In this document: piece after piece, positions 62,646 through 64,000 of the stretch
How positions within the stretch are numbered: the stretch's first letter is position 1
How the letters are laid out: the number at the start of each line of letters is the position of its first letter
Assembly: GCF_021654775.1 (NCBI RefSeq)
Contig: NZ_AP025343.1
Location: 3,315,501-3,379,500, forward strand
Length of the DNA stretch: 64,000 nt
Origin: Paenibacillus azoreducens
Lineage (GTDB): Bacteria; Bacillota; Bacilli; Paenibacillales; Paenibacillaceae
Direction: 5' to 3'
The notes under the pieces: model-generated
Seen by the model: the letters and a program-made list of their open reading frames with translations, nothing else
Told to the model about the DNA's origin: nothing
Database searches by the model: none
Position numbers and translations under genes: made by a program

Positions 62646-63007
62646 GTATGTCCTCCCACGATCAAAGTTCGCTTTTGCCCTAGCTTCATCCAACTGAAGC
62701 GTTTTGAATAACGCACATCGGAAGCATAGGCTTCGGTGCTGAAAACCGATCTATTTGAGCACTATGTACTAATAGCATCATTTTATTATAGCACCTGTAA
62801 GTTGGGCAATTTGACTTCGCGAAAGAGAGTATTTTTTGATATAAAACGTAATTATTTGGCGTTTACGATTGAAAGGAAAGAGGCATAAAATATAGAGGCA
62901 ATCTATGATGCGAGGTTTTAAGCAGGCCGGCGCTTTGAAACCGTATTCCTTAATGGCATTACTTAATGACATTAAATATTAAACAGATAAATTAGGGAGG
63001 TCTCTTC
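62646..63007. other. Divergent regulatory region, two-component genes/sugar-binding gene
   Basis: On the minus strand TGCTATAAT (around 62785-62793) is an extended -10 for the regulator gene. TTAATGACATTAA (62963-62975) is a palindrome close to the start of the binding-protein gene and may be a regulator site. No gene is supported here. Confidence 0.45.
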
Positions 63008-64000
63008 ATGTTATTAAAAACGAAGCGTACCTGCTCCGTCGTGTTTGCCGCTTTACTGGCCGCTTCTCTGGTCGGTTGCCAAAACTCCGATAATGCAGAC
63101 AGCACTTCTTCGAAGGCCAACTTGGATGACCCTGCTTGGAAAGAAGCTGTAACGACACCATTTGGCAAATATCCTGAAACGGTTACGTTTTCGGTCGGGC
63201 AAATGGCAACGAATTATACTTCGCTGGCGGGTACGCCATATGCGAAGGACAATGCTACGAATAATGTCTGGACCCGATATTTTAAGGACAAGCTTAACGT
63301 GCAGAACACGACCAAGTTTGAAGCCAATGACGGCGCGGACTATGGCCAAAAGGTTTCGATGGCGATCGTCAGCGGCGAAATTCCGGATGTGATGGTCGTT
63401 CCGGACTACGCAACCCTGCAGCAGCTGTACGAAAACGATCTGATTGCAGATCTTACGGATGCTTATGACAAAACGGCAAGCGACCGGATTAAAGAGATCT
63501 ATGATTCTTACGGCGGCCGCGTGCTGGACAGCGCGAAATTTGACGGCAAGCTGATGGCTATCCCAACGACGGAAATCTCGCACGGTCCCGGGATCCTGTG
63601 GTTGCGGAAGGACTGGATGGATCAATTGGGGCTTAAAGAGCCGAAAACTATGGAAGACGTAGAAAACATCGTTAGCCAATTTATCGAAAAAGATCCGGGT
63701 AAAAACGGACCGGGTAAAACGGTAGGCCTTGTGGTGGATAATGAAAACGTGGCCGACATTTCGGGCGGTCAATATTCGCTCAATAATATTTTTGCTTTGT
63801 ACGGCGCATTTCCTAAGCAGTGGATTGACGACGGCAGCGGAAAAGCGGTATACGGTTCGGTACAGCCGGAAATGAAACCTGCGCTTGCCAAATTGGCTGA
63901 CATGTACAAAAAGGGCCTGATCGATCGTCAATTCGCCGTTCGTACGGGCGATGACCGCAAAGCGCTCTTGACCGGCGGAAAAAGCGGTTCCTTCCTGGAT
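63008..64000 (+). CDS. Extracellular sugar-binding lipoprotein (partial)
   Basis: The gene runs off the window end after 331 codons. AGGGAGG lies before the ATG. The signal peptide ends in lipobox LVGC (AALLAASLVGCQNSDN), anchoring the mature protein by Cys near 24. The type-1 binding protein pattern follows: MAIVSGEIPDVMVVPDY, LMAIPTTEISHGPGILWLRK, WMDQLGLKEPKTMEDVENI. It should be the first gene of a second sugar ABC importer, likely under the adjacent YesM/YesN pair. Confidence 0.92.
   Translation, partial: MLLKTKRTCSVVFAALLAASLVGCQNSDNADSTSSKANLDDPAWKEAVTTPFGKYPETVTFSVGQMATNYTSLAGTPYAKDNATNNVWTRYFKDKLNVQNTTKFEANDGADYGQKVSMAIVSGEIPDVMVVPDYATLQQLYENDLIADLTDAYDKTASDRIKEIYDSYGGRVLDSAKFDGKLMAIPTTEISHGPGILWLRKDWMDQLGLKEPKTMEDVENIVSQFIEKDPGKNGPGKTVGLVVDNENVADISGGQYSLNNIFALYGAFPKQWIDDGSGKAVYGSVQPEMKPALAKLADMYKKGLIDRQFAVRTGDDRKALLTGGKSGSFLD

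Noticed and set aside
63053..63931. Long minus-strand frame (292 codons) at the window end
   Set aside because: Lies entirely opposite the sugar-binding lipoprotein, whose signal peptide and family motifs are clear.

Overview
The window looks like chromosomal DNA of a Paenibacillus-type Firmicute. Support: strong AGGAGG-like ribosome sites with frequent TTG and GTG starts, SLH-domain and YcdB/YcdC-type envelope proteins, YesM/YesN two-component pairs beside LplB/YtcP-type sugar ABC transporters, a Bacillus-style fad regulon with a canonical FadR box, and several dispersed repeats in the gaps. The genus is an inference; no rRNA or tRNA gene was seen.

Layout. 1-3.1 kb: a complete YREK-type DDE insertion sequence with a 5-bp target duplication, then a truncated globin and an FMN reductase between two copies of a terminator-like repeat. 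3.2-9 kb: VanY-type carboxypeptidase, selD-mnmH (selenouridine tRNA modification), a serine hydrolase and a UgtP-like glycolipid glucosyltransferase. 9-18 kb: DUF1835 protein, SLH/YcdB protein, HemY-type oxidase, a secreted protein, and an ECF sigma factor fused to a large C39/BtrH-like domain. 18-26 kb: SnoaL-like protein, PadR and WYL regulators, a truncated dihydrofolate reductase gene, queCDEF behind a preQ1-I riboswitch, azoR with a divergent TetR gene, and a BlaI-like repressor.

26-41.4 kb is a fatty-acid degradation island: fadR-etfB-etfA on the minus strand and, divergently, fadF-fadN-fadA-fadE-lcfA-thioesterase-SCP2, then a 2,4-dienoyl-CoA-reductase-like SDR paired with an ANT(6)-like gene. 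ETF passes electrons from FadE to the FadF membrane iron-sulfur protein. A FadR box lies in the divergent gap and a catabolite-response-like site lies at the fadF promoter.

41.6-64 kb: ferredoxin, a secreted AA10 LPMO with FnIII and chitin-binding modules, an MFS transporter, YebC, a LacI regulator followed by a gap rich in TCCAAA sites, a sugar ABC cluster with a Gfo/Idh/MocA dehydrogenase, Ric/ScdA iron-sulfur repair, a CcpN-like regulator that seems to start at a non-AUG codon, a 57-codon minus-strand gene, a doubly broken methyltransferase, an APH-like kinase, an esterase, a 67-bp miniature element inserted in a terminator, a YesM/YesN pair, and the start of another sugar-binding lipoprotein cut by the window end.

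The observations most worth follow-up are the sigma-factor fusion, the non-AUG CcpN start, the miniature element inside a terminator, the repeat families that shape 3' ends and gaps, and the small overlooked gene at 56 kb. No CRISPR array, prophage or obvious defence island was seen.
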